Assembly (NCBI RefSeq): GCF_020554865.1
Contig: NZ_JAJCIC010000011.1
Coordinates: 55,644-119,643 of the forward strand
DNA from: Lacrimispora sp. 210928-DFI.3.58
Lineage (GTDB): Bacteria; Bacillota; Clostridia; Lachnospirales; Lachnospiraceae
DNA length: 64,000 nucleotides
Reading direction: 5' to 3'
The notes under the pieces are model-generated. The model was given only the letters and a program-made list of their open reading frames with translations. It was not told the DNA's origin and did not search any database. Below are positions 41,484 through 50,425 of this stretch, in pieces. A program made the position numbers and the translations under genes. The first letter of the stretch is position 1, and each line of letters begins with the position of its first letter.

Positions 41484-42605
41484 CTATCTTCCAAAAAACT
41501 CCTGGATCCGGTCCAGCCTGGAGGTCATGGAGACCAGCAGCATGTCTGCTATAGTGAGAGCTGCCATGGTCTCCACCACCACCACTGCCCTGGGCACGAT
41601 AATGGGGTCATGACGGCCCTTGATCTCAATGACCGTGTCTTCCCCCTGTCTGGTGACCGTCTGCTGGGGCTGGGCAATGGATGGAGTTGGCTTAAAGGCT
41701 GCTCTCATGATGATCCGGCTGCCGTCACTCATTCCGCCCAGGATGCCTCCTGCATGGTTTGTGCACTTTACGGCCTTCCGGGAAGGCTGCCTGCCGTCCG
41801 CCTGCGCCATCTGAAAGCCGTCGTTGTTCCGGGAGCCCAGGGCCTTTGCCGCCGCAAAGCCGTCTCCGATCTCAAAGCCCTTCACTGCCCCTATGGAGAA
41901 CATGGCCTTTGCAAGGGCAGCGTCCAGCTTATCAAATACCGGCTCGCCCACTCCTGCCGGAAGTCCTGTGACTACGCACTCTACCACGCCGCCGCAGGAA
42001 TCCTTTCCCGCCATCATCTGCTCTAAGTAGCTCTCTGCCTCTGCTGCCGACTTTTTATCCGGCATATAGAGGCGGTTCTTCCACATTTCTTCTATATCAA
42101 ACCTTCCGTCCTCGATCTCCACCGGGCCTACCGAACGGGTATATGCCTGCACCTGTACGCCTAAGCTCCCCAGCAGCTTTGCAGCGATCGCCCCGGCAGC
42201 CACTCTCGCAATGGTCTCCCTCCCTGAGGAACGCCCGCCTCCCCGGTAATCCCGAAAGCCGTATTTTGCATCAAAGGTATAATCCGCATGGCCGGGACGG
42301 TAAACATCCATGATATTGCTGTAATCATGAGAGCGCTGGTCTGTATTGCGCACCTCCAGGGCAATGGGCGTCCCTGTGGTCTTTCCTTCAAAAACGCCGG
42401 AAAGGATCTCCACCACATCCCCCTCTCTGCGGGCTGTTGTGAATTTGCTCTGTCCGGGTTTTCTCCTATTTAAATAGATCTGGATGTCCTCCTCACACAG
42501 GGGAAGCCCGGCCGGACAGCCGTCCACTACCACGCCCACTCCCTTTCCGTGGGATTCCCCCCAGGTGCTGATCTTTAATATTGTACCGTAAATGGAACCT
42601 GCCAT
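41484..42605 (-). CDS. aroC: Chorismate synthase
   Basis: Last step of the common aromatic pathway: anti-1,4-elimination of phosphate from EPSP to chorismate, using reduced FMN. The 373-residue length and motifs are typical: N-terminal GTILKISTWGESHGKGVGVVVDGCPAG, RPGHADYTFDAKYGFRDYRGGGRSSGRETIARVAAGAIA, GSRNNDGFQ and the C-terminal GRHDPIIVPRAVVVVE. The conserved His in WGESHGKG and the Arg in SGRET are present. It stands apart from other aro genes here. The start follows GAGGGAGGACAAATGGCAGG-type sequence (start codon of MAGSIYG). Confidence 0.97.
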   Translation of the reverse strand: MAGSIYGTILKISTWGESHGKGVGVVVDGCPAGLPLCEEDIQIYLNRRKPGQSKFTTARREGDVVEILSGVFEGKTTGTPIALEVRNTDQRSHDYSNIMDVYRPGHADYTFDAKYGFRDYRGGGRSSGRETIARVAAGAIAAKLLGSLGVQVQAYTRSVGPVEIEDGRFDIEEMWKNRLYMPDKKSAAEAESYLEQMMAGKDSCGGVVECVVTGLPAGVGEPVFDKLDAALAKAMFSIGAVKGFEIGDGFAAAKALGSRNNDGFQMAQADGRQPSRKAVKCTNHAGGILGGMSDGSRIIMRAAFKPTPSIAQPQQTVTRQGEDTVIEIKGRHDPIIVPRAVVVVETMAALTIADMLLVSMTSRLDRIQEFFGR

Positions 42606-42656
42606 TTGTCCTCCCTCTAGGATACTGGCCGCCTGGAAGCGGTGGCATCCAGCACG

Positions 42657-43715
42657 CTAATCACTGATTTTTGCAATGGTACAGCAGTTCGGTTCATTGA
42701 CCCGGATGCTGCGGCCGCTCATAACAAGCAGGCCTTTTTCATAATCCACCTTAAAGAAGGTGATGGTGCCGCTGTCGTGGTTTAAGGACGCAATGTGCTG
42801 GGAGTCCGGGAACACGGCAATGTCCTTCGGGTACTCTCCGCTGATAGGCAGACAGCACAGCATGGTGAGAAGGCCGGTCTCCTCATCTCTTCTGTAAACA
42901 CTGATCGTATTCTCTCCTGCGTTGGAGCAGTAGATATATTTCTGATCCCAGGAGAGCCTCATGGCGCAGGCCGCCGTCAGATTGCCCGGGTTCTTTGTGG
43001 AGGTGGTGGAGATGGTCTGGATCTTCTCGATCACCGGAGCGCGGTCACCTGTCTGATAGGTAAATACATCGATCACATTTTTCAGCTCATACATCAGATA
43101 CAGGAAGCGGCCGTCCCGGCTGAAACGGAAATGGCGGGGAGCGGACTCCAGATCACAGGGAATGTTGTCCACCTGTACCAGCTTCTGTTCCTTATCATTA
43201 AAGCGGTATATCTTCACCTGGTCGATACCATTGTCAACGGAAAGCACAAACTTGCCGTCCGGCATCCTTCTGGTGCAGGTTACATGGGGGCGGAAGTTGC
43301 GCTCTGCAACGCTTCCATATCCTTTATCAAACACACCGTCCACAATGCCGCCCACAGAGCCGTCCTTGTTCAGGCTCAGCACAGTGGTCTTTCCGTCATG
43401 GTAGCCGGAGACGAACACATATTTATCTTCCAGGTCCGTACACAGGTGACAGCCTCTCATACCGCGGATGGATGCGCTGTTGAGCCTTGCCAGGCTGCCG
43501 TTCTGCAGAATGCGGAAGGAAACCACGCCCTCATCTGCGATGGAATACAGCGTTTTTCCATTGCTGGATGCGATCACATAGGAGGAATTGTCCACTTCCA
43601 TCTCACAGCGTTCCTTAAATATACCCTTTTCCACATCTACATCAAATACGGTAATGCCCTTCGCTTTTCCTGTGTAGGAGTAAGATCCTACATATGCCAT
43701 ATACTTGCCTTTCAT
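42657..43715 (-). CDS. Lactonase/6-phosphogluconolactonase-family beta-propeller
   Basis: Seven-bladed beta-propeller protein of 352 residues of the PF10282 type (YbhE/Pgl-like). Repeated blades show motifs such as GSYSYTGKAKGITVFDVD, RGCHLCTDLEDKYVFVSGYHDGKTTVLSLNKDG, HVTCTRRMPDGKFVLSVDNGIDQVKIYRF, PRHFRFSRDGRFLYLMYELKNVIDVFTY and EYPKDIAVFPDSQHIASLNHDSGTITFF. It may hydrolyse 6-phosphogluconolactone or another sugar lactone, but many members are functionally uncharacterised. GGGAGGTACTGCAGGC precedes the ATG. Downstream aroC follows after 51 bp. Confidence 0.85.
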   Translation of the reverse strand: MKGKYMAYVGSYSYTGKAKGITVFDVDVEKGIFKERCEMEVDNSSYVIASSNGKTLYSIADEGVVSFRILQNGSLARLNSASIRGMRGCHLCTDLEDKYVFVSGYHDGKTTVLSLNKDGSVGGIVDGVFDKGYGSVAERNFRPHVTCTRRMPDGKFVLSVDNGIDQVKIYRFNDKEQKLVQVDNIPCDLESAPRHFRFSRDGRFLYLMYELKNVIDVFTYQTGDRAPVIEKIQTISTTSTKNPGNLTAACAMRLSWDQKYIYCSNAGENTISVYRRDEETGLLTMLCCLPISGEYPKDIAVFPDSQHIASLNHDSGTITFFKVDYEKGLLVMSGRSIRVNEPNCCTIAKISD

Positions 43716-43811
43716 GCCTGCAGTACCTCCCTAAATTTATGTCAGATTTTTAACTAAACACATCATATCATAATTTTGTATGTTTGTTAATCAAAACTTT
43801 TAGAAAAGGTA

Positions 43812-43839
43812 TTGACATAGATTTTATTTCCTGTATAAT
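43812..43839 (+). promoter_or_regulatory. Promoter of the PuuR-like regulator/pot operon
   Basis: TTGACA (43812-43817), 16 bp, TATAAT (43834-43839). It fires into the regulator gene, followed by potA after 52 bp, so it may drive the whole operon. Confidence 0.8.
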
Positions 43840-43864
43840 GAGAATCGCGTTTGTTTATTATTAC

Positions 43865-43913
43865 TAAACTTTTTGCTTATTTTTACAGTCAGTTAGTATT
43901 TGTAAACTTTTTG
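43865..43913. promoter_or_regulatory. Direct-repeat candidate operator upstream of the polyamine operon
   Basis: TAAACTTTTTG occurs twice, at 43865-43875 and 43903-43913, 38 bp apart and both downstream of the predicted start. This is the expected place for autorepression by the encoded XRE-cupin regulator; binding is inferred only from position and repetition. Confidence 0.45.
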
Positions 43914-43934
43914 TTAAGTTTCAGGAGGCTTTTC

Positions 43935-44468
43935 ATGGATATCGGAAACAAACTAAAGGAGCTTAGGGTTCTCAAGGGGCTTACCCAGGAAGAGCTGGCC
44001 GACAGGGCTGAGCTTTCCAAGGGCTTTATCTCGCAGCTGGAGCGTAATCTTACCTCCCCTTCCATTGCGACCCTTATGGATATCCTGCAGTGCCTGGGAA
44101 CTACCATCGGCGAATTTTTTAATGAGGCGCCTGATGAGCAGATCGTATTCGGACGCCAGGATTATTTTGAAAAATTTGACACAGAATTACAGAATGAGAT
44201 CAAATGGATCATCCCCAATGCCCAGAAGAATATTATGGAACCCATTCTTCTGACCCTGATGGCGGGAGGCTCCACCTACCCGGATAACCCTCACGAGGGA
44301 GAAGAATTCGGCTATGTGCTCCAGGGCTCTGTCTCCATCCACTTAGGAAACAAGATCTATAAGGCAAAAAAAGGAGAATCCTTTTACTTCACAGCAGATA
44401 AGAAGCATTATCTAACCAGCAAAAACGGCGCATCCATCCTGTGGGTAAGCTCACCGCCCAGCTTTTAA
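43935..44468 (+). CDS. XRE-family regulator with C-terminal cupin, PuuR-like
   Basis: Regulator of 177 residues. The N-terminal helix-turn-helix is IGNKLKELRVLKGLTQEELADRAELSKGFISQLERNLTSPSIATLMDILQCLG. A cupin ligand-binding domain follows at ~110-175 (PHEGEEFGYVLQGSVSIHLGNKIYKAKKGESFYFTADKKHYLTSKNGASILWV). This architecture is common for polyamine or sugar operon repressors. ATG at 43935 follows AGGAGGCTTTTC; a frame opening at 43851 covers the promoter. It heads the pot operon, so regulation by putrescine or spermidine is inferred. Confidence 0.9.
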   Translation: MDIGNKLKELRVLKGLTQEELADRAELSKGFISQLERNLTSPSIATLMDILQCLGTTIGEFFNEAPDEQIVFGRQDYFEKFDTELQNEIKWIIPNAQKNIMEPILLTLMAGGSTYPDNPHEGEEFGYVLQGSVSIHLGNKIYKAKKGESFYFTADKKHYLTSKNGASILWVSSPPSF

Positions 44469-44520
44469 GCAGGCAGCCTGACGCAGCCCCGAAATTTTTT
44501 ACCAAAGGAGAACAAATGTC

Positions 44521-45597
44521 ATGAGCCAGCCTTTTATTGATCTGCAGCACATTTCAAAAAGCTTTGACGGCGAGCTTGTACTGGATGATCTGAATCTTTC
44601 CATTAAGGAAAACAGCTTTGTCACCCTGCTGGGCCCCAGCGGCTGCGGCAAAACCACCACCCTTCGCATTCTGGGAGGCTTTACCATGCCTGATTCAGGA
44701 AAGGTCATTTTTGACGGCCAGGACATTACGAAGGTGCCCCCCAACAAGCGCCAGCTAAACACCGTATTCCAGAAATACGCCCTGTTCCCCCACATGAACA
44801 TTGCGGAGAACATTGCCTTCGGCCTTAAGATCAAGAATAAGCCAAAGGCCTATATTGACGATAAGATCAAATACGCCTTAAAGCTGGTAAACTTATCCGG
44901 GTATGAAAAACGTACCGTAGACTCCTTATCCGGCGGCCAGCAGCAGCGTATCGCCATTGCAAGGGCCATTGTGAACGAACCGCGGGTCCTGCTCCTTGAC
45001 GAACCCCTGGGCGCTCTGGATCTGAAGCTGCGCCAGGACATGCAGTATGAGCTGATCCGCCTAAAGAATGAGCTGGGCATCACCTTCATCTACGTGACCC
45101 ATGACCAGGAGGAGGCCCTGACCATGTCAGATACCATCGTGGTCATGAACCAGGGCTATATCCAGCAGATGGGCTCCCCTGAACAGATCTACAATGAGCC
45201 TGAAAATGCGTTTGTCGCTGACTTTATCGGCGAGAGCAACATTGTGCCGGGCATCATGCTCCGTGATGAGCTGGTGGAGATCTTCGGAGCCAAATTCCCC
45301 TGTGTGGACAAGGGCTTCGGAACCAACAAGCCCGTAGATGTGGTGATACGTCCTGAGGATATCGACCTGCTAGAGCCTGATAAGGGCACGCTCACCGGCG
45401 TTGTCACCCACCTGATCTTCAAGGGCGTCCACTACGAAATGGAGGTAACGACTCCTGACGGCTTTGAGTGGCTGGTGCATTCCACCGATATGTTCCCCGT
45501 TGGCCAGCAGGTTGGCATCCATGTGGATCCCTTTGACATCCAGATCATGAATAAGCCTGCTTCTGAGGACGAGGAGGCATTGGGAGTCAATGAATAA
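44521..45597 (+). CDS. potA: Spermidine/putrescine ABC transporter ATPase
   Basis: ABC-type ATPase of 358 residues. Walker A is [18 protein letters not shown], the signature is [15 protein letters not shown] and Walker B is [11 protein letters not shown], followed by the H-loop [14 protein letters not shown]. The C-terminal ~120 residues form the regulatory beta-domain typical of PotA (TOBE-like; [37 protein letters not shown]). It powers uptake through PotB/PotC. AAAGGAGAACAAATGTC precedes the ATG. The potB start lies 8 bp inside its end. Confidence 0.96.
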   Translation: MSQPFIDLQHISKSFDGELVLDDLNLSIKENSFVTLLGPSGCGKTTTLRILGGFTMPDSGKVIFDGQDITKVPPNKRQLNTVFQKYALFPHMNIAENIAFGLKIKNKPKAYIDDKIKYALKLVNLSGYEKRTVDSLSGGQQQRIAIARAIVNEPRVLLLDEPLGALDLKLRQDMQYELIRLKNELGITFIYVTHDQEEALTMSDTIVVMNQGYIQQMGSPEQIYNEPENAFVADFIGESNIVPGIMLRDELVEIFGAKFPCVDKGFGTNKPVDVVIRPEDIDLLEPDKGTLTGVVTHLIFKGVHYEMEVTTPDGFEWLVHSTDMFPVGQQVGIHVDPFDIQIMNKPASEDEEALGVNE

Positions 45598-46429
45598 CGA
45601 GAACAAAAAAGCTTCCCTGGGAAGAGCTTTGCTCTGCGGCCCCTATCTGGTGTGGATGGCAGGCTTTACCCTGATCCCCTTATGTCTGATCCTCTGGTAC
45701 GGCCTTACGGACAAAACAGGTGCCTTCACCCTGGAAAATGTCCTGGCCATCGCTGCCTCTGATCATGCAAAGGCACTCTGGCTTTCCCTGGGCCTGTCCC
45801 TGATAAGCACCGCGGTCTGTCTGATACTGGCCTATCCCCTGGCTATGATCTTAAGGGACAAGGGTTCCACGGCAAGCGGCTTTATCGTATTTATATTCAT
45901 CCTTCCCATGTGGATGAATTTTCTCTTAAGGACACTGGCATGGCAGACCCTGCTTGAGAAGAACGGCGTGATCAACGGCATCCTCTCTGCACTCCACCTG
46001 CCCACTCACTCCCTGATCAACACTCCGGCAGCCATTGTCCTGGGCATGGTGTATAACTTCCTGCCCTTTATGGTCCTTCCTGTTTACAACGTCCTTGCAA
46101 AGATCGATGACAATATCATCAATGCCGCAAAGGATCTGGGGGCCAACAGCTTTCAGCGCTTTGTGAAGGTGTGGTTCCCACTAAGCATTCCCGGCATCAT
46201 CAGCGGCATTACCATGGTGTTCGTGCCCTCCCTCACCACCTTTGTCATCTCTGACTTACTGGGAGGAAGCAAGATCCTGCTGATCGGAAATGTCATTGAG
46301 CAGGAATTTACAAGGGGCAATAACCGCAATCTGGGCAGCGGCCTTTCCCTGGTGCTGATGGTATTCATCCTGCTCAGCATGGCGATGATCGCCAAATACG
46401 ATAAAAACGGAGAGGGGACGGCATTCTGA
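45590..46429 (+). CDS. potB: Spermidine/putrescine ABC transporter permease
   Basis: Inner-membrane permease of 279 residues with six predicted helices. The coupling motif [33 protein letters not shown] is near residue 160, and the N-terminal [27 protein letters not shown] is typical of the PotB group. It overlaps potA by 8 bp, and its last base is shared with the potC start, so the three proteins are translationally coupled. It forms the channel with PotC. Confidence 0.95.
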   Translation: MNNENKKASLGRALLCGPYLVWMAGFTLIPLCLILWYGLTDKTGAFTLENVLAIAASDHAKALWLSLGLSLISTAVCLILAYPLAMILRDKGSTASGFIVFIFILPMWMNFLLRTLAWQTLLEKNGVINGILSALHLPTHSLINTPAAIVLGMVYNFLPFMVLPVYNVLAKIDDNIINAAKDLGANSFQRFVKVWFPLSIPGIISGITMVFVPSLTTFVISDLLGGSKILLIGNVIEQEFTRGNNRNLGSGLSLVLMVFILLSMAMIAKYDKNGEGTAF

Positions 46430-47223
46430 TGACAAAGAGTTCAAGAGTTTTCCGCAAGATCCTGGCAGACTTTTATATGGTGCTGATACTGGTATTTCTG
46501 TATGCCCCCATCCTGACAATGATGGTGCTTTCCTTTAACCGCTCCAAATCCAGGACCCAGTGGGGCGGCTTTACCTTAGACTGGTATGCGCAGATGTTTG
46601 ACAGCAGGGCCATTATGAGCGCCCTGTCCACCACACTGATCATTGCCTTTGTGTCAGCCCTTGTGGCGACCATCATCGGCACTGCCGCTGCCATTGCCAT
46701 CCAGCATATGAGGCCCCTGCCTCAGACGATCGTCCTGGGAATTACAAATATCCCTATGCTGAACGCGGATATCGTCACGGGTATTTCCCTGATGCTGGCC
46801 TTTATCGCCTTCGGTATTTCCCTGGGCTTTCGGACCGTGCTGATATCACATATTACCTTTAATATCCCTTATGTGATCTTAAGCGTCATGCCAAAGCTGA
46901 AGCAGACGGACAAATACACCTATGAGGCAGCCCTGGATCTGGGAGCTTCCCCTCTGGTGGCATTTTTCAAAGTGGTGTTCCCGGACATTATGCCCGGCGT
47001 TCTGTCCGGCTTCCTGCTGGCCTTTACCATGTCCTTGGATGATTTTATCATCACCCACTTTACAAAGGGTGCAGGCATCAATACCCTGTCTACCCTGATA
47101 TACAGCGAGGTACGCCGGGGCATCCGTCCCAGCATGTATTCCCTGTCCACCATCATTTTCCTGGTGGTGCTGGTACTGCTCATATTTGTAAATTTCCGCG
47201 GCTCAAAAAGAGCGGAGCATTAG
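46429..47223 (+). CDS. potC: Spermidine/putrescine ABC transporter permease
   Basis: Permease of 264 residues with six predicted helices. The EAA-type coupling loop is YTYEAALDLGASPLVAFFKVVFPDIMPGVLSGFLLAFTMSLDDFIITHF, which contains the DDFIIT segment typical of PotC-like permeases. The TGATG junction with potB (stop TGA and start ATG share one base region) indicates coupling. It completes the PotBC channel fed by one of two binding lipoproteins. Confidence 0.95.
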   Translation: MTKSSRVFRKILADFYMVLILVFLYAPILTMMVLSFNRSKSRTQWGGFTLDWYAQMFDSRAIMSALSTTLIIAFVSALVATIIGTAAAIAIQHMRPLPQTIVLGITNIPMLNADIVTGISLMLAFIAFGISLGFRTVLISHITFNIPYVILSVMPKLKQTDKYTYEAALDLGASPLVAFFKVVFPDIMPGVLSGFLLAFTMSLDDFIITHFTKGAGINTLSTLIYSEVRRGIRPSMYSLSTIIFLVVLVLLIFVNFRGSKRAEH

Positions 47224-47266
47224 GATACTGAACCGTTAAAGGCATTCTATATTGAAGGAAAGGATT

Positions 47267-48385
47267 ATGAGGATTATGAAGAAGAAAATAGTGATTACCC
47301 TGGCAGCAGCCGCTGTCACCCTGACCGCTGTTTCCATCTCCGGCTGCGGCGGTTCCGGCTCTTCGGAGTCAGGAAACAAGGAGGATAACAAGCTCTATGT
47401 TTACAACTGGGGCGAGTACATTGATGAGGATGTGATCTCCATGTTTGAGGAGGAGACCGGAATCCAGGTGGTGTACGACCTCTTTGAGACAAACGAGGAA
47501 ATGTACCCTGTCATCGATGCCGGGGCAGTTAAATACGATGTGGTATGCCCTTCCGACTATATGATCCAGCGCATGATCGAAAATAACATGCTGGCTGAGA
47601 TCAACTTTGATAATGTTCCCAACATAGAGGAGATCGGCCAGGAATATCTGGATATCTCCAAGGGCTTTGATCCCGAAAACAAGTATTCCGTTCCCTACTG
47701 CTGGGGCACCATGGGGATCCTTTACAACACCAAGCGCATCGAGGAGCTGGGCGTACCCGCTCCTGCCAAATGGGCTGACCTGTGGGATGAGCGCTTAAGC
47801 GGCGAGATCCTGATGCAGAACAGCGTAAGGGATGCTTTCACCGTGGCCTTAAAAATGCTGGGCTACTCCTTAAATACCACCAATGAAGCAGAGCTGGCCG
47901 AGGCCCGCGATATGCTGATCGCACAGAAGCCCCTGGTACAGGCCTATGTCATTGACCAGGTAAGGGATAAAATGATCGGCGGCGAGGCCGCTGTAGGCGT
48001 TATTTATTCCGGCGAAATGCTCTATATCCAGGAGGCCGTCGCAGAGCAGGGGGCTGACTTCAGCCTGGAATATGTGATCCCTGAGGAGGGCACCAACTAC
48101 TGGATCGACTCCTGGGTGATCCCTGCCAACGCAGAGCATAAGGAAAATGCAGAAAAATGGATCGACTTCATGTGCCGTCCTGACATTGCAAAGAGGAACT
48201 TTGAATATATTACTTATGCAACGCCAAATATAGGCGCATTTGAGCTGCTTGACGATGATTTAAAGAACAACAAGGCCCTGTTCCCGGATATTTCCGGCCT
48301 GACTAGCTGCGAGATCATCCAGTATCCAGGTGATGAAGCAGATGCCATTTATAACAATATGTGGAAAGAGATCAAGTCAGAATAG
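47267..48385 (+). CDS. potD: Spermidine/putrescine-binding lipoprotein, first copy
   Basis: Extracellular binding protein of 372 residues. The signal peptide ends SISGC (Cys near 26). The mature fold begins NKLYVYNWGEYIDEDVISMFEEETGIQVVYDLFETNEEMYPVI, the hallmark of PotD. Trp/Asp/Glu residues in YNWGEYID, CWGTMGILYN and YWIDSWVIP line the polyamine pocket. ATG at 47267 follows AAGGAAAGGATT; a TTG at 47252 is another option. It lies 43 bp after potC. A second, ~80% identical potD follows. Confidence 0.95.
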   Translation: MRIMKKKIVITLAAAAVTLTAVSISGCGGSGSSESGNKEDNKLYVYNWGEYIDEDVISMFEEETGIQVVYDLFETNEEMYPVIDAGAVKYDVVCPSDYMIQRMIENNMLAEINFDNVPNIEEIGQEYLDISKGFDPENKYSVPYCWGTMGILYNTKRIEELGVPAPAKWADLWDERLSGEILMQNSVRDAFTVALKMLGYSLNTTNEAELAEARDMLIAQKPLVQAYVIDQVRDKMIGGEAAVGVIYSGEMLYIQEAVAEQGADFSLEYVIPEEGTNYWIDSWVIPANAEHKENAEKWIDFMCRPDIAKRNFEYITYATPNIGAFELLDDDLKNNKALFPDISGLTSCEIIQYPGDEADAIYNNMWKEIKSE

Positions 48386-48418
48386 CTGCTTAGAATGCAA
48401 AAGGGAGGACCGGACATC

Positions 48419-49537
48419 ATGAGAAAGCGACTTATTATCACCTTTACAGCTGCCGCAGCCTGCGCATGCCTGCTGGCCGGCTGCGGTTCAGGAAGCAATG
48501 CCTCTTCCAATGCCTCAGAGGGCAGATCCGGTGAGGACAACAAGCTTTATGTGTATAACTGGGGAGAATACATTGACGAGGACGTGATCCCTCTGTTCGA
48601 GGAGGAGACCGGCATCGAAGTGGTCTACGACATGTTTGAGACAAATGAGGAGATGTACCCCATCGTGGAGGCAGGCGGTGTAAAATACGATGTGGTATGC
48701 CCTTCCGACTACATGATCCAGCGCATGATCCAGGACAACCTGCTGGCTGAGATCAATTATGAGAATGTTCCCAATATCAAAGAGATCGGGCAGGAGTATC
48801 TGGATATCGCCAGCGGCTTTGACCCCGGAAATAAATATGCCGTCCCCTACTGCTGGGGCACCATGGGCATTCTTTATAACACCAAGCGCCTTGAAGAGCT
48901 GGGTGTTCCCGCTCCCACCAAATGGTCTGATCTGTGGGACGAGCGCTTAAAGGATGAGATCCTGATGCAGAACAGCCTGCGCAGCGCCTTTACCTGTGCC
49001 TTAAAGATGCTGGGCTATTCCTTAAATACTACCAGTGAGGAAGAACTGGCAAAGGCCCGCGATGTCCTGATCGAGCAGAAGCCCCTGGTACAGGCCTATG
49101 TCATTGACCAGGTAAGGGATAAGATGATCGGCGGCGAAGCTGCCGTGAGCCTGATCTACTCCGGTGAAATGCTCTATATCCAGGATGCCGTAAAAGAGCA
49201 GGGCCTGGACTTTGATCTGGAATATGTGATCCCTGAGGAGGGCACCTATTACTGGATCGACTGCTGGGTGATCCCGGCCAATGCAGAGCACAAGGAAAAT
49301 GCGGAAAAATGGATCGACTTCATGTGCCGTCCTGACATTGCGAAGAAAAACTTTGAATACATTACCTACGCCACACCGAACAAGGGCGCTTTTGACCTGC
49401 TGGATGAAGATATCCAGAACAACAAGGCCCTGTTCCCGGATGTCACAGCCCTTCCAAACTGCGAGATCCTCCAGTATCCGGGAGATGAGCTCAATACCGT
49501 TTATAATGAGATGTGGAAGGAGATCAAGGCAGATTGA
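48419..49537 (+). CDS. potD: Spermidine/putrescine-binding lipoprotein, second tandem copy
   Basis: Same length as the first copy (372 residues) and closely similar throughout (LYVYNWGEYIDEDVIPLFEEETGIEVVYDMFETNEEMYPIVEAGG). The lipobox is LLAGC. Most differences are conservative (for example N. TNYWIDSWVIP in copy 1 reads TYYWIDCWVIP here, adding a Cys in the pocket rim). ATG at 48419 follows GGGAGGACCGGACATC. The two copies may bind different polyamines with the same permease. It is ended by a strong terminator. Confidence 0.95.
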   Translation: MRKRLIITFTAAAACACLLAGCGSGSNASSNASEGRSGEDNKLYVYNWGEYIDEDVIPLFEEETGIEVVYDMFETNEEMYPIVEAGGVKYDVVCPSDYMIQRMIQDNLLAEINYENVPNIKEIGQEYLDIASGFDPGNKYAVPYCWGTMGILYNTKRLEELGVPAPTKWSDLWDERLKDEILMQNSLRSAFTCALKMLGYSLNTTSEEELAKARDVLIEQKPLVQAYVIDQVRDKMIGGEAAVSLIYSGEMLYIQDAVKEQGLDFDLEYVIPEEGTYYWIDCWVIPANAEHKENAEKWIDFMCRPDIAKKNFEYITYATPNKGAFDLLDEDIQNNKALFPDVTALPNCEILQYPGDELNTVYNEMWKEIKAD

Positions 49538-49549
49538 TCAGAAAATAGT

Positions 49550-49593
49550 GCGGCTGCTCCAACTGACATGTTCAGCTGGGGCAGCCGCCTTTT
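49550..49593 (+). terminator. Terminator of the pot operon
   Basis: GCGGCTGCTCCA (49550-49561) pairs with TGGGGCAGCCGC (49577-49588), then CTTTTCG. One T-G wobble. It ends the polyamine operon close to the converging small iron gene. Confidence 0.85.
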
Positions 49594-49598
49594 CGTTC

Positions 49599-49790
49599 TC
49601 AGCTCTTCTTCTGCTCCTCGTGAGGGGCGGTATGGTACATGGAGGCACTGCCGCAGCCAGAACAGCCGGAGCAGCCGCCTGCACAGCCTCCGCAGCCTTT
49701 TCCGGACTTCTTATCGCGTATCATAACACGCACAACAAAGGCCACAATGGCAAGTAAGATCAAGAGTACAATCAGAGTTCCCAGATTCAT
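49599..49790 (-). CDS. FeoB-associated Cys-rich membrane protein
   Basis: Small protein of 63 residues. One N-terminal hydrophobic helix (LGTLIVLLILLAIVAFVVRVMI) is followed by a basic stretch and a Cys/Gly-rich tail (GCGGCAGGCSGCSGCG) with at least six Cys. This is the standard outline of the FeoB-associated Cys-rich membrane protein family, thought to help ferrous-iron transport or metal binding. No feoB gene is in the window. A GTTAG/CTAAC inverted repeat (49826-49841) lies upstream, and a DtxR-type regulator is divergent from it. Confidence 0.8.
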   Translation of the reverse strand: MNLGTLIVLLILLAIVAFVVRVMIRDKKSGKGCGGCAGGCSGCSGCGSASMYHTAPHEEQKKS

Positions 49791-49825
49791 CTATCATCAT
49801 CCTTTCCTGCTGCACGATACAGTCG

Positions 49826-49841
49826 GTTAGTTTTTTCTAAC
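49826..49841. promoter_or_regulatory. Candidate DtxR-type operator
   Basis: GTTAG-TTTTTT-CTAAC is a perfect 5-bp-arm inverted repeat in front of the FeoB-associated gene. It resembles DtxR/IdeR-type sites that have TTAGG and CCTAA-like halves. Assignment to the adjacent DtxR-family protein is inference. Confidence 0.5.
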
Positions 49842-49879
49842 TTCTTGTTCCTTTCTTAGATTATCACCCTCCGCTCCTC

Positions 49880-49908
49880 TTGTCAATCCATTTTTTCTAT
49901 GTTAAACT
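49880..49908 (+). promoter_or_regulatory. Promoter of the DtxR-type regulator
   Basis: TTGTCA (49880-49885), 17 bp, TAAACT (49903-49908). Confidence 0.55.
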
Positions 49909-49916
49909 TAAGTGTA

Positions 49917-49951
49917 CTGCAGCAACGCGCTTCGCGGGATAGAAGCTGCAG
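49917..49951 (+). other. Hairpin in the leader of the DtxR-type gene
   Basis: CTGCAGC (49917-49923) pairs with GCTGCAG (49945-49951), enclosing a CGCG/CGCG inner pair. It has no T-run. It is possibly a leader structure affecting translation. Confidence 0.45.
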
Positions 49952-49990
49952 ACAGTAGCTAGCAAAATTCAATGTGAGGGAGTGAACGCT

Positions 49991-50386
49991 TTGAAAATAC
50001 AAGAATCTGCTGAAAATTATCTGGAAACCATCTATATGCTGAGTCTTCAGCACCCCTATGTACGCTCGATTGACATTGCCAATGAGCTGAGCTTTTCAAA
50101 GCCCAGTGTCAGCGTTGCCATGAAGAACTTAAGGGAGAACGGCTATATCCTGGTAAACGACCAGGGGCATATCACCTTGACTGCTTCCGGTCAGGCCATC
50201 GCAGATGTCATGTATGAGCGCCACACCATGCTTTCCAGCTGGCTGGTATACCTGGGAGTGGATCCGAAGACAGCTGCAGAGGACGCGTGCCGTATAGAGC
50301 ATGTCTTAAGTGCAAAGAGCTTCCAGGCCATTAAAGAGCATATCACAAAAGGGAATGAGCTGGCAGAAAATGCAGATCAAATATAA
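49991..50386 (+). CDS. DtxR/MntR-family metal-dependent regulator
   Basis: 131-residue iron- or manganese-responsive repressor. The N-terminal helix-turn-helix is NYLETIYMLSLQHPYVRSIDIANELSFSKPSVSVAMKNLRENGYI and is followed by the dimerisation/metal domain (YERHTMLSSWLVYLGVDPKTAAEDACRIEHVLSAKSFQAIKEHI) with Cys/Glu/His residues in ERHTML, EDACRIEHVL that fit the metal ligands. There is no C-terminal SH3-like domain, as in MntR. TTG at 49991 is preferred (GAGGGAGTGAACGCT before it); the GTG at 49982 overlaps that site. The metal is not readable from sequence. Confidence 0.9.
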   Translation: MKIQESAENYLETIYMLSLQHPYVRSIDIANELSFSKPSVSVAMKNLRENGYILVNDQGHITLTASGQAIADVMYERHTMLSSWLVYLGVDPKTAAEDACRIEHVLSAKSFQAIKEHITKGNELAENADQI

Positions 50387-50425
50387 TGCTCTGCCTTATT
50401 GCGATCCAGCCGAAAGGAGATTTCT

